Position numbers and translations under genes: made by a program | Shown here: positions 44,858 through 56,041 of the stretch, piece by piece | Numbering within the stretch: position 1 is the first letter of the stretch | Layout of the letters: each line of letters opens with the position of its first letter | The notes under the pieces: model-generated | Told to the model about the DNA's origin: nothing | What the model saw: the letters and a program-made list of their open reading frames with translations, nothing else | Databases searched by the model: none | From: Favolaschia claudopus | Taxonomy: Eukaryota > Basidiomycota > Agaricomycetes > Agaricales > Mycenaceae | Length of the DNA: 64,000 nucleotides | Assembly: GCA_037176885.1 (NCBI GenBank) | Contig: JAWWNJ010000043.1 | Span: 124,001 to 188,000, forward strand | Direction: 5' to 3'

Positions 44858-46341
44858 ATGAGCGTCATAAACCTCCTTCCATCCCCTCACCAATACTATA
44901 CGTTGGCTGCTTCCCTCCTGCAGTCGACCTTCGACAATTATACGCGTCGACCAATCGAGAAACGCGTCTCCCCAGTTGATTTTGACGTTGACGTTGAAAC
45001 TGGTTTTTTTCCGCGTTCCCCCCTTCCACGCCTCCCAGGCGTGTTCGACATATGGGAGGGCGCTTTGAGCGACGCGTCCGACAAGCTCAGTCTGGGAGAA
45101 GACGATTCTGAAGAAGCTCTTTCAAAGCGTGACTCGGGAGAGCTCTGGAGATCCCGGGTGTTATCCGTGAGTCAAAAATAAGATCGGATGGTCGGCAGAT
45201 TACTGATGCTATCGCTACATAGTGGCCAGTGATTGATACTGCACCCCTCCATTCCAATCTGCGTCTGCTGCAGCGCGCCCACTTCGTCTTAGCATGGTTA
45301 GTGCATTATTACGTGCACTCGGCCCCCTCTTCCGCAGAGGATTCTGCTTTCGTCGTTCCCCAGTCCCTCGCTGTCCCTCTTGTCGCTGTCTCGCGTCAAC
45401 TAGGCATCGCTCCCGTCCTGACGTTCGCTGACACCGTACTATGGAATTGGGAAGTGATAGAAGCGTCGGAACCTCGGTCCTTCGAAAACATGCGTTTTGG
45501 CGTCCACTTGTTCTCTGGCACAGAGGATGAGCGGAATTTCTACACCACGTCGGCCCGAGCAGAGTGGCGAGGGATCGAAATGCTGCGGATAATCGACGAG
45601 TACAATAATCTCCCCAATCTTACCGACTTAACATCCATCTCTAAAGTCGCACGAGACCTTGGGCGTCTAACGGGGATAATAAACGATATCAGCGACATAA
45701 TTCAAGCAGTTCGCGGGGTCGTTGATCCGCACGTCTTCTACTGGGATTTGCGTCCGTGGTTCGAAGGCAGTGACGCAAAAGGGCCGGACGCGCCTGGCTG
45801 GATATATGAAGGTGTTCCCGATTCCAAATCTCTAGATCTCAGCGGGCCGTCTGCGGGCCAGAGCAGTGTCATGCACGCTCTCGACATCTTCCTCGATATT
45901 GACCACAAACTGCGACAGCGCCGGTCACCAGCGCCGTCCGATAGCAATAAACGGGCGGACCACGGATTCATGGAGCGCATGAGGCGCTACATGCCCGGCA
46001 AACACCGCGAATATCTGGCCTCTCTCGCCGCGACGCCCAGGTCTATTCGTGAACTGGCCCAGCGGACACCAGCACTGCGCGAACCCTACGACAACGCCGT
46101 TCTCGCGCTGAAGAAGCTGCGCGATCTTCACATGCGCATAGCTTGTCTCTACGTCGTAACGATGTCCCGCACGACGCCCAACGCGTTCGCCGCCTGTCCT
46201 GTTGCTCACGCAATGGAGAGGATGCAACGCGCGCGGGCCTCGGGGGACGGCCCCACACGAGGTACAGGCGGAAATGAGCTTTCCCTCCTCCTCAAGGCTG
46301 GCCGGGATGCAACGCGGCGTGCTGTATTGAAAGGCAATTAA
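44858..46341 (+). CDS. Indoleamine 2,3-dioxygenase family protein
   Basis: Two exons (44858-45166 and 45223-46341) give 475 aa. Heme enzyme that opens the tryptophan indole ring to N-formylkynurenine, the first step to kynurenine and NAD+. Family signatures are visible: LQRAHFVLAWLVHYYVHS, VVPQSLAVPLVAVSRQLG, FADTVLWNW, FYTTSARAEWRGIEML, and DPHVFYWDLRPWFEGS. Near the end come MRRYMPGKHREYLASL, whose His is the likely proximal heme ligand, and LKKLRDLHMRIACLYVV. Agaricomycetes usually carry several IDO paralogues with different kinetics, so the exact substrate affinity cannot be inferred. The frame ends cleanly with no truncation. Confidence 0.92.
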
Positions 46342-48471
46342 ATTAGGTGTATAGTATTGTTTCATCTCCCCTTCTCTTTCGCTCTGGCATAACTTATCCC
46401 GCTTTCGAATTGCATTTCCAAAACTGTATTGCCTCGGACTGCACCACATTGTATCTCTAATATCCTTAGTAATGAGTTCTACTAGTAATTACCGTGGATC
46501 TCTTTAAAATCATACCATACTAAAACTCAATGTAGTTGGGCTATCTGGCGGTGGTAATATGAATAATACGGAAGCTGTTGTTTTTCATTTCGCCTGGGGT
46601 TCAGTTCAACAGATGGTCAGATCTTGTTGCTGAAGAATCAGCGGATCTCTGCAGAACTCTGACTCGGAGTCTCGTAGGAAAATGAACGCAATTGGTCTTG
46701 TGGTCGCTGTAATATAACACTATAGCTGTTGTCTTGTCAAACATATCTTCGATTTTGATTAAACAAATGGTCAGCTGTGCTCTCATTACTCTGCATCCCT
46801 GTGAACTTGCGATTGCCCTGGTAGCAGGCTGATTGCAAGTGATTAAATGCATACATTACGGAAGCTATTGTCTTGTCATTTTGTGGAAGCCAAATCCAAG
46901 AGATGTCCAAATTTGGGTTCTAATTTGGACGGGAGAATTTCGGGGTGTCCCCCGGCAAGCGCCGAGACTCTGCATACGGTTAGGTCGTTCACATTAATCT
47001 CCACGGGCGTTCAACGGCGGCGGTTCTCCGAGTCCATGTCTGTGAACACGTTTTCGCGGCTTCTCAGGCGCGGAGAAAAGTACGTAAATAAAGAATACAC
47101 AAGTCGTATACAAGCGCAGTGAGTGGCATAGCTGATAACTTCCTATTTGGGATACGAGCGTTGATGGTCCGAAAAAGGAAACTCTCTCAACAGCCTTTAT
47201 GCTAGGCTACCACATCGCGACATACGGCTTTATTACGCAGTGAATTAGCTGTGTTCCTGCGCCGGGTTTCACATATGTCAGGATTTCCTTGGGCGTCCCA
47301 TCAAACACGAAGCACGCTAAGCGTTGAAGGCTTTCAAGTTTGCGGAAAGAAATTTTGCTTCCGTGGCTGATGTGTGCGGATCAAAGGCAGTGAAAGCACA
47401 GAGTTCAGGATGAAATGAAAAGTTCGAACCATAAAGGAACGAGGGTCCTGGGCTGTGGTTCGTTGAGTCGGCTCGCCCCAGAGGTTTAATGAGTTCTACG
47501 CCATCAATACACGACGGAGAATGAATGATATCAGGATGTGTAGATTCAGATCCTGCGGGAGTGACCAGCTCAGGCGACGTGCTCTGAGTATCGTGAAGGT
47601 TGTAGCTTGTTCGTTTAGAGTTCTTCAAAGACTTCTTTCCCAGCATCACGGCTTTGATGTCCCAAAGTGGTACCGGAATTATGGAAAATGCAGTCCATTA
47701 TTGAGTTAATAATCCAGCGTGTGCCTGTGCCTGTATCGCATTTCTAATAGTGGCAACGGAAAATATACCAGATAGGAAGGGGACCTGATTTGGTCGGTTT
47801 GGTGGAGGCGGCGTTTCGACATCATAGTGATCGAGTTGTGTGTCAGAAAATGCCGTTCATGCACAATCCTGATCGTGGCTGCGCGCTCACGGTTGCTCAA
47901 TCTTTCTAGAGGCAGAGCCGTATGAGGCCGTATGCCAGTGTAAATATTGGGGGGACGAGGTGGATGGCCGACAGCCCGAGAGTCCGGAAGAATTGTTTGA
48001 CTTGGGGCCAGAGCCGTTTCGGAGTTCCTGTTCGTGTAAAGGGAAACTCACTCTGTATCCTTTTTCACTGGTATATTCGCGGGATTCAAGAATCCTATAA
48101 GAATCCAAGGGAGTGGTCCGAGCATCATCGATACGATTTGCATGTGAATTGGACATTCGTCAGTGGACCGTCCACGGTCCCGACTCCCTTGGACGTTCGA
48201 GCCATTGTATGAATTCGATTTCGAGACTCGTACAAAGTCGAGCCCTATCAATGCACTGTTCATATGATCATAGACTTGGTTGGTTATATGTTGCGCCAGT
48301 TGTTAGCCACTCACCTTCAATGGACCTCGCAGAGTCGCACCCGGTACAGAGAGAATAACTTGCCAACGTTCGGATTTCCTTTTAGAGTAATTTTGTTACG
48401 TCGCACGCGATTGATGTCAGTGACGCCACCGTCGCCTCTCTCTTCCTCGTACATGCACGACTGCTAATACG
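46342..48471. other. Two-kilobase stretch without a recognised gene
   Basis: A minus-strand 110-codon ORF at 47317-47649 and others near 47.9-48.3 kb lack recognisable features. A degenerate motif like GGAAGCTGTTGT or AGCTATTGTCTTGTCA recurs near 46568, 46722 and 46858. No transposon ends were found. Confidence 0.4.
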
Positions 48472-51400
48472 ATGCAAATAGTAGAAGCCCTCGCAAAAGT
48501 ATTTGCCTTTAGGACGCTGCCCACGACTATCCTCGTTGTCGCGGTTTATCTCGTCCTCTTCGCCTCTGTGCGCTATGGGGATCGCGTTCCTGCGGTGCCC
48601 AAGAACCAGAATGGGCTCAATTTGACCAAGGCATATGCAGATTTGCACCACATTGCTAGGCGGCCGCATGCGGTGCTGACCCATGCCAACGACATCGTGC
48701 ATGAGTATATTTTGAGCCGTGTGCGGAGTATATCTCAACATGTATCTTACATTGAAGTCCACGACGACGTTGGATCCGCTGCTTCATGGCCTCATTGGAG
48801 TGGGGCGCCGATTATTGTGTACAATCAGGCCTCGAATATACTTGTCAAAGTAGAAGGCTCGGATCCGGATGCTGCGCCAGGTGTGTCGTCTCTACATACT
48901 CGTGTAAAGAACTTCCGACACTCACTTTTCATCAGGCGGAGGCGTGCTTTTTTCGGCTCACTACGACTCTGTCTCTACGGCCTCAGGTGCCACCGATGAT
49001 GGCATGGGGGTTGCGACTCTCATCCAGCTCATTGAATATTTCGCCAACAATCAGCCCAAGCGCACAGCCGTGTTCAACATCAACAACGGGGAGGAAGACG
49101 GTTTGAATGGCGCTTTCACGTGAGACTCACATCATGCTTTCTTGTTCGCCTTTGAATTTTTTATAAGATTCCTCAAACACCCTTGGTCCAACTTAACAGA
49201 CGCATTTCTCAATTTGGAGGGGGCTGCGGCTGGTGGGTGCGGATAATGAACCTCGATTGCTTTTCAAAATATTAATTCATGCGCTCCAGGCGACCCCTAC
49301 TCTTCCGTGGAACTTCAACCCCTGCGCTCCGTTCGTTCAACGTTCCTCACCCTCATGGCAACGTTTTGTCTGCGGACGCCTTTTCCCGAGGCGTCATTCG
49401 CTCTGGGACCGATTATAGCGTCTATAATGGCGCCGGTATGGACGGCCTGGATCTAGCATTCTATAAGGGACGTAGTAAATATCATACCAAGTATGACGCG
49501 ATAGCCTACACGGATGGACAAGAACGGGCGTTATGGGCCATGATGGAATCCTCGCACGCGACAAGCCTACGCTTGTTGAACGACGGTCGAACTCATGGCA
49601 GCGGAAGCCCACCTGTCTACTTTGATTGTATGTGTCTTTTCACCGTCCGCGCTTGCTTGATTGAAACCTTTCTGGGCAGTGTTTGGTGCATATCTCGTTG
49701 TCCTATCCATGGACACGCTGCTTATAGTCAACATTGTTTTGCTTATCGTTGGACCGGTCCTTCTCATTGTGCTCTTGATCGCCGATGCTGCTGTCCAGCA
49801 CGGGCGGACTCAAAACCGTAATGGGCATGTCTCGGAATATAGCAACAATCTCCTCCAGCAGTTCTGGGCCTGGCTGATCTCGTTCGAGTGGCTCAAAGGT
49901 GCTTGGATGTGGGCTAAATTCTGGATAGCTGTTCTTGTCACTCTGGGCTTGCAAGCTTTACTAGCGTTCGCGTATCTGAAATTGAATCCCTTCGTATGTA
50001 TCCGAATATCTCGAATGTTGTTCTCGAATTGACCGTCCCGTGCAGATTGTTTATTCGCAGCCCACTCTTGTCTTGGTCTCTGCCTTCACCTTGGCGTATC
50101 TTTCACTCGTTGCTGTGGTCCGGCCAAATTCAAATCACCTACCCGAGAAACAAAAGCATGTCATGTTTCTGCAGAGCTACATCTTCACTTGGATTCTGCT
50201 AGTGGCTGCGACCGTCGCTGTTGGTTCAGGAGTAGGCGGAGTCTACTTTGTAACAGCGTGGAATTTGGTTGTCCTTGTTGCTTGTGTCATTGGGTGCATC
50301 GAAAATTTGCTTGGTGCGCAAGGATCGTCCGATGTTCATCATGTACACTACGCGCCGCTTCCTCGACATGATGACGAAGAACATCCTGAGGCAGACGCAG
50401 ACGCAGAAGCGACAGAGACTACTCCTCTTATCCGGCCTATTTTACGCCCAAAGGAAGAAAGCGGCGCCATTGGGTGGTGGATATTACAGCTCGTTCTCGC
50501 GATATCTGTGCCTGTAATCTTGGTGGCGCATATCACTATTCTTCTGGTCGCTGCGACGTCACAAACTATGGTCGACGGTAGTAGTGCAACCACCGGTGAG
50601 TCTACCTTTTCTCAAGGGGGATGTGAATTGACATGAAATAGTATATGTGGCTATTGCCGTACTCGTCTTCATGATCGCGCTTCCTGTCGTCCCTTTCACC
50701 TTCAAAACCCATTCCACGATTGCATATCTGTTCATCATTTTCTTCATCTTGTCAACAGCCGCTAATCTCCTGATGTTCCCCTTCTCGCAAACCGATCCGC
50801 TAAAGGTATACTTCCAGCAAACAGTTGACTTGGGCAACATCTCTTCGCCGTTCCCCCAAGTCATTCAGGCGACCACGTCGCTGACGGGTGTCCATCACTA
50901 TGTCAAAGACCTGATTGTCCCGAAGCTGCCTTCGTCGATTGGCCAAAATGTTACATGCGGACAAACGGGTCTCACTCGCCAAGTTGGATTGGAAACTTGC
51001 TCGTGGAGTTCACAACTTTTGCCATCACCAGACGGCCGTAGCCATCTCTCTCCCGTCATGCGAAGCCGCTGGATGGACCCAATTGTAACCCGCCTCTCTG
51101 ACCATTCAGCACGTATCCGTGTGCGCGGAATCAACACGCGCGGGTGCAGATTGTACTTTGATAACAAGCGGATCACCCGACACAAAGCGTTAGGCTGGGG
51201 GGAGGACGACAGCATCCCGCAATTCCCTCCTCCTGCGGACGGTGTGAACCAGGTGTATCTCTGGTCTCGTGAATGGGAGCCGACTTTCACGGTTGACGTT
51301 GAGTGGGAGGGTGATGAGTCGTTGGAGGGGCGGATAGCCTGCGAATGGGCGGAATATGAGAGCGGAAGTGTCGGGGTGGAGGAGACGACAGGGAAGATTC

Positions 51401-51498
51401 CAGCGTTGGAGGAGGTTCTTGCATTTTTCCCTCAGTGGGCGACGGTGACCAAGGCGCTAGACGGACTGGTGGAGGCGTATGTGAGGTTTTCCATTTAG
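48472..51498 (+). CDS. Vacuolar membrane M28-family zinc metalloprotease (Pff1-like)
   Basis: An N-terminal transmembrane segment ([15 protein letters not shown]) leads to a lumenal peptidase domain with co-catalytic zinc ligands: [36 protein letters not shown], and [10 protein letters not shown]. At least eight further hydrophobic segments follow ([82 protein letters not shown]). A soluble C-terminal domain ends VEAYVRFSI. This soluble-M28 plus multi-spanning layout is that of the yeast vacuolar protease Pff1 (YBR074W). The function is vacuolar protein turnover; natural substrates are unknown. Several short introns; the frame is intact. Confidence 0.9.
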
Positions 51499-51570
51499 CT
51501 GATAGTATATAATACCAAACACATGTACACAACGAATTTTGAATCCATTTCTTTCCTGTTCAGTACCATC

Positions 51571-52827
51571 ATGGCTTCTTCATCTTCGACTACAGAAACG
51601 ACGACTTACATGCTCGAGAAATATTCAAGAGCATACACGGCTAAAAAGGCTTCAGGAACCTCTGAATGGCAGCATTTCACGAATCCAGTCCTTCGCCTGA
51701 TTTTAGACAGCAAACTTTCGCCTCATTTATCGGACTCGTCGCTGAGAATGCGTATCGTTTGGACGATGGACGATGATAAAGATATTGTCTTGGTACTTTC
51801 TGCTTTCGTCTGGGGGGCAGCTGGCTATAGTGACTTCACTTCACCTGTTTTCAGGAAGATCTCGACCTTTTCGCGTTTTCTTTGATCAAATCGAATAACT
51901 CTGGCAGAGATAAAGCAGATAGCTCGCCTTTGAAGGCGGTGTATCGAGATACCACCTTTGGCTTGCGGTACCTCTATGTTCCAGAGTCAACGGAATCTCA
52001 TAAAGTCGGTTTAGTTATCTGGAAAAGTCCTGTGGTTCGCGCAGGAATCTAACTCAAAGGAACAGGTGTATCGCCGCTTTCAAGTCTCATTCGCAACCTC
52101 TTCTTTGGCTCTGCAGCTCGTCAATGCGATACAAGACGTGTGTCCGTGCAAACCAAATGATCCGCCCAATCCCAAGGAACGAAAAACAGTCGCTGCTCGC
52201 CCCTCGTTTGCGCCACAGCGTCAGGATACAATTATTTCTTCAAACCCTGCGCCCGAATTTTCCGTTTCGATGACACCTCAGACAAGCAGTTTGTTCCATG
52301 CTACTACTACTCAAACCCCACTTCGATCAGAGCCTACATTCAAGATACCCGATCCCCCAGCCGCTTCGCAACCCATGCTTCTTCCTTTCTCTATTCATCG
52401 GCCTCCATCTCGCATAGACAGACCTGCAGCCTCTCCTGCCGTACCGGAATCTCGGCCTTGCTCTTCTCACTCCGTTTACGACCATCCAATGCCAGATGCA
52501 CTGCAGACTGCCTTGACGCCCACTGGCACCAACGCTGCACAGCCCCTCCAGAAGCCGTCCTCACTGTCCTCGTTGCCCGATTCCTCTCCACCGACTTCGA
52601 CTGCAGACAGCGCGATGATGCCACCGCCTCCGCCGGCACAAGTTTCGACTTATGACACTAATGCGGACACTGTAGCTTTGACTGCGGCGCTGCGTGAGGC
52701 TACGGGGCTCTATGATCTTTCGCATGTGGCGTTGGAGAGATTGGTGGGTGATGTGGTGCGTGAGGATGGTTTCGTTGGTTTGGTGAGTGCTTTGTTTGTG
52801 CCTGGAGATCTCGACTTTGATCGTTGA
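51571..52827 (+). CDS. Rec114-like meiotic recombination protein (tentative)
   Basis: Three exons (51571-51792, 51855-52004, 52066-52827) sum to 378 codons, 377 aa. The first 130 residues form a compact beta-rich part (SEWQHFTNPVLRLILDSK, FGLRYLYVPES, VYRRFQVSFATSSLALQLVNAI) resembling the PH-like domain of Rec114. A long Ser/Pro-rich linker follows. The last 35 residues are a helix (LYDLSHVALERLVGDVV, FVGLVSALFV) like the C-terminal Rec114 helix that contacts Mei4. Rec114 with Mei4 and Mer2 promotes Spo11 double-strand breaks in meiosis. Rec114 proteins are poorly conserved, so this rests on architecture more than identity. Confidence 0.5.
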
Positions 52828-53288
52828 CCTCGATCGGTAGCTTGAAAAAATGTCGAGTATGTGGGCTATGAAGGCGCTCGTGTGACTGTAGGGTATGACT
52901 CATCTGTGAAGTATGGTTCAAGACCCATGTCGTTTGCACTGCTTTAGAAAGGACGCACCATATGATATGTTGCCAGCTGAATCTTTGCATTTCTATGTGG
53001 GCCGAATCAAAGGAACCTGAATCGAGATCTGGATATACTGCTGGCTCCATGCCTCAACCGCTGGAAAATTGAAGAGAAAACACGCAATCAAACTTTGTCT
53101 CACTCTGGCAACCATTCTGAATCATGCTCTCAAAGCGGAATCAAGAGCAGTGTAATGTCTCGTCGGAATGCAGGATCAAGTCTCAAGACGGATCTGGCCT
53201 CAATGTCTCACTCTACGTATAAAAACCAGCTCGAATCGTTGTTGGTCTCAAATACACACCACTCCCAGTTCTCTCTAACTCAGAGACC
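52828..53288. other. Intergenic with TATA box of the Ser/Ala-rich secreted protein gene
   Basis: TATAAAAA at 53218-53225 lies about 65 bp upstream of the ATG at 53289. Nothing else noted. Confidence 0.45.
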
Positions 53289-54434
53289 ATGTTCAGCTAC
53301 ATTCCTCTCGCTGTTGCCGGTATCGCGCCGCTTCTGCCCTTCGTTGATGCCTCCCCCTTGCTTTTCGGTAACGGTATCTTCAGGGCAACTGCGACTGTCA
53401 CTGTCACAGTTACCCCGCTGTGTAGCGCCTCATCCTTGCCGCCCAACAACAATCGGCTCACCCCGGTATTGTCGTCGGCCGCAGCGGTCGTCAGCCCACC
53501 CGTGGAATCAGCGCTCAGCTTGCTGGATGCTGTCTCGTCCAATGCGCCCCCACTTGCGTCTGGTGCGGTATCAAGCATTCTTGCTGCCCCATCTTCCATT
53601 TCAAAGCCCGAGGCATTCTTCGTTCCTGCCGTAGCATCATCTGCCGCGGCCGCTGTATCGTCGGTGGGCGCTGCCGCTGTCCGAGTCTCTGGTGCTGCAG
53701 GAGCAGCTTCGAGTGCGATTGCAGTACCATTCCCGATTCTGAAAATCTCGGAGGCGTCGATCTTGGGCGATGGTTTTCCTGCGGTTGTTGTTCCCTCCAG
53801 TGTGAATAGCGCTGCATTGGCTGCTGCTCCCTCATCATCGTCGTCGACCAGCAACGTTGCGGCCGCTCTGGGATCGTCCATCTCGAGCCTCATCACTTTC
53901 CTCAATACTATGTCTAGCAGTGCGCTCGGGACGACTGGCTCAAGTGCTGAGGTAAAAAAAATTGTGTTGGCCCCATTCTTTCGCTGACTGTCTCATAGAG
54001 TGTCATTAGCCAATTCGTACCGCTCGTTGACGCCGTAAATGCAGCATTGATTAGTTTGGTAAGAGTTCGTTGGAGCGTTTGCGGGCATGAACTCAAATTC
54101 CCAATAGACTTCCGCCGACTTGTTAACCGATTCGGAAGTCAACACCATAAATTCTTTCCTGACAAGCCTTCAGGTTGTGGTACGTCTTCTCGATATATCT
54201 ACTGTTGACAAGGTATTGACTTCATGGGCTAGATCAATAACATGCAGTCTACTGGTTCGCCCGTGCCTGCTGCATTCACTAACACGCTCAAGATGTTGAT
54301 TTCTCCTCTGCTGGTACGTGCTGGTCATTGCTGTTGCACTAATTTCGCTCATCTTGTTTCCTTCTCAGGATGGCGCCCAGATGTTGGGTGGCACGCCTTC
54401 TGTACCAATGGCTTTTACGCTTGCGAATATGTAG
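53289..54434 (+). CDS. Secreted Ser/Ala-rich hypothetical protein
   Basis: A signal peptide (MFSYIPLAVAGIAPLLPFVDA) is followed by ATVTVTVTP and about 180 residues dominated by Ser, Ala, Val and Pro (VASSAAAAVSSVGAAAV, SSSSSTSNVAAAL). After the first exon (53289-53951), three or four short exons add amphipathic helices (SVISQFVPLVDAVNAALISL, INSFLTSLQVV, LKMLISPLL) and end FTLANM. No enzyme motif and almost no cysteine. The composition suggests an O-glycosylated cell-wall or secreted structural protein. I do not recognise the family. Confidence 0.65.
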
Positions 54435-56041
54435 TTACCTATTTCTCCATTCAAGGTTGCCAGGTTCCGTTCCGAGCCAAATATTTACCCGTGTGTAACG
54501 AGATGTATTCGCATTCGAACATGGCACTTTTTTGTCGCTCAGTTTTCTTCTGGTCGTACAATCGCCACACCGAATATTCATAACCACACCATTTAAACTT
54601 TTGCCTAGGCCCACCGTATACATATCGTCTTGAACACTTGCGGCTTCAAGCTTAGCCCTCGTAACCTAACTCACCCACGGGTGCAATTCGCTTGAAAGCT
54701 TCGAGTGCTTCGAGCAACGTTTTTTGGGAACAAGAAGTCGAAGCGGTACCGAGTTACAGTAGGTTACAGTATCAGATAAGATTCAGACAGGTATTTGTTG
54801 TCGCTAACAAATTAGCGTTGATGCGTACTAAGTATTCGTGCCCAAGCACGCGCCGTTGCCTTCCTTTGTGGAGCATTTCAGAATCTGATTTGTGCCACTG
54901 TGGCGTCCGAATTTTGACCAAAGCTCCGCTTGATAAAATATTGATATCGTCGCAGGAGCAGAGGCTGGTGGGCTCGTCGACGCGTTATCCCGCTCACCAA
55001 TGGTCGAACCAATAGAGCGTCGGGCAAGAAATTGGTGAAGCAATTAAGATGGACTGTACTGTATTCTGCGCCATCGAAGACGGTTGTGTGAATGGTTGGA
55101 ATCTGAGAAGTCGAGAAGACGGAGGTATACGGAAATTACTTGAAGGGAATTAGGTGTTAGTGGTTTCAAATGCAAGCCACGCGAGTCGGGGAGAATCTTG
55201 GTGGTGGAACGCAATCGAGAAGCACGGTTGCATAATGCGACTAGTGTGTGTTTCTTTCATTGAAAGATGTGGATGGAGGGAGGAACAGTCGGCGGAAGAT
55301 TAATTTTGAGGAGGGTACGAAAACCCGTTATGGGGTTCCGTTTGAGTTCGTTGGGTTTCGAGATCCACCAGAGAAAATATAGATTCAGGGTAGGGACACC
55401 TTCATCACGGATACATGACGAATGGGTTTGCTCGGTTGTTGCTGACAGTGACAGTCCGCTTCCCTTTTCCTGGAGCGCTAGTTATGCCAGTACGCTGCTG
55501 TCTGCGAATCCACGCCTGACTTGCAGCTCAGTTGAGAGACGAGAGCTGCCACTGCGTCGTGATAGCGGGCCGCACACTGGTTCAGGTGTCAGTGGAATGG
55601 CGGTTTTGGTTAAGTTTGGAGGTCTAACAGAAGGGTTAATCATGGACGAGAGATGAGAACTTGTTGGTTGATTTCTGTTGGCTGTTAGACCTTATTGATA
55701 CCGAGCGGGAAGCCTTCTTGCCGTGGTCCCGGAACTCTCAAGGTCATCTGCTGATGATCCCAGTCGACTCTGAGAGTCTCCAGGACTCGGAAGAGAACAA
55801 GGTCGCATAGCGCCTATATGCTGGATGGTTCAATTTGCTTCGTTTATTTTTCTTTAATTTTTTTCCCAGATTGGACGAGAGGAACTGAGAGATACAGTCA
55901 CCAAATCAACAGGCGACTCGCATCGCGGGGAGCGGGAAACTGTTGAGATTGTAAAATTCAGGGTGGTCATCAAGGAACTAAAGAGAGCGTGTGACGTGTG
56001 ACTGTGACTAAGCCGTTGCTCGCTCACCGCCCACTGCGACC
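54435..56041. other. Intergenic stretch, nothing supported
   Basis: A 129-codon plus-strand ORF at 55267-55656 lacks recognisable features. The region presumably holds the promoter of the kinesin gene. Confidence 0.4.

Noticed and set aside
53297..53905. 202-codon minus-strand ORF opposite the Ser/Ala-rich secreted protein gene
   Set aside because: It is the shadow of GC-rich Ser/Ala codons; no start context, signal or domain of its own.
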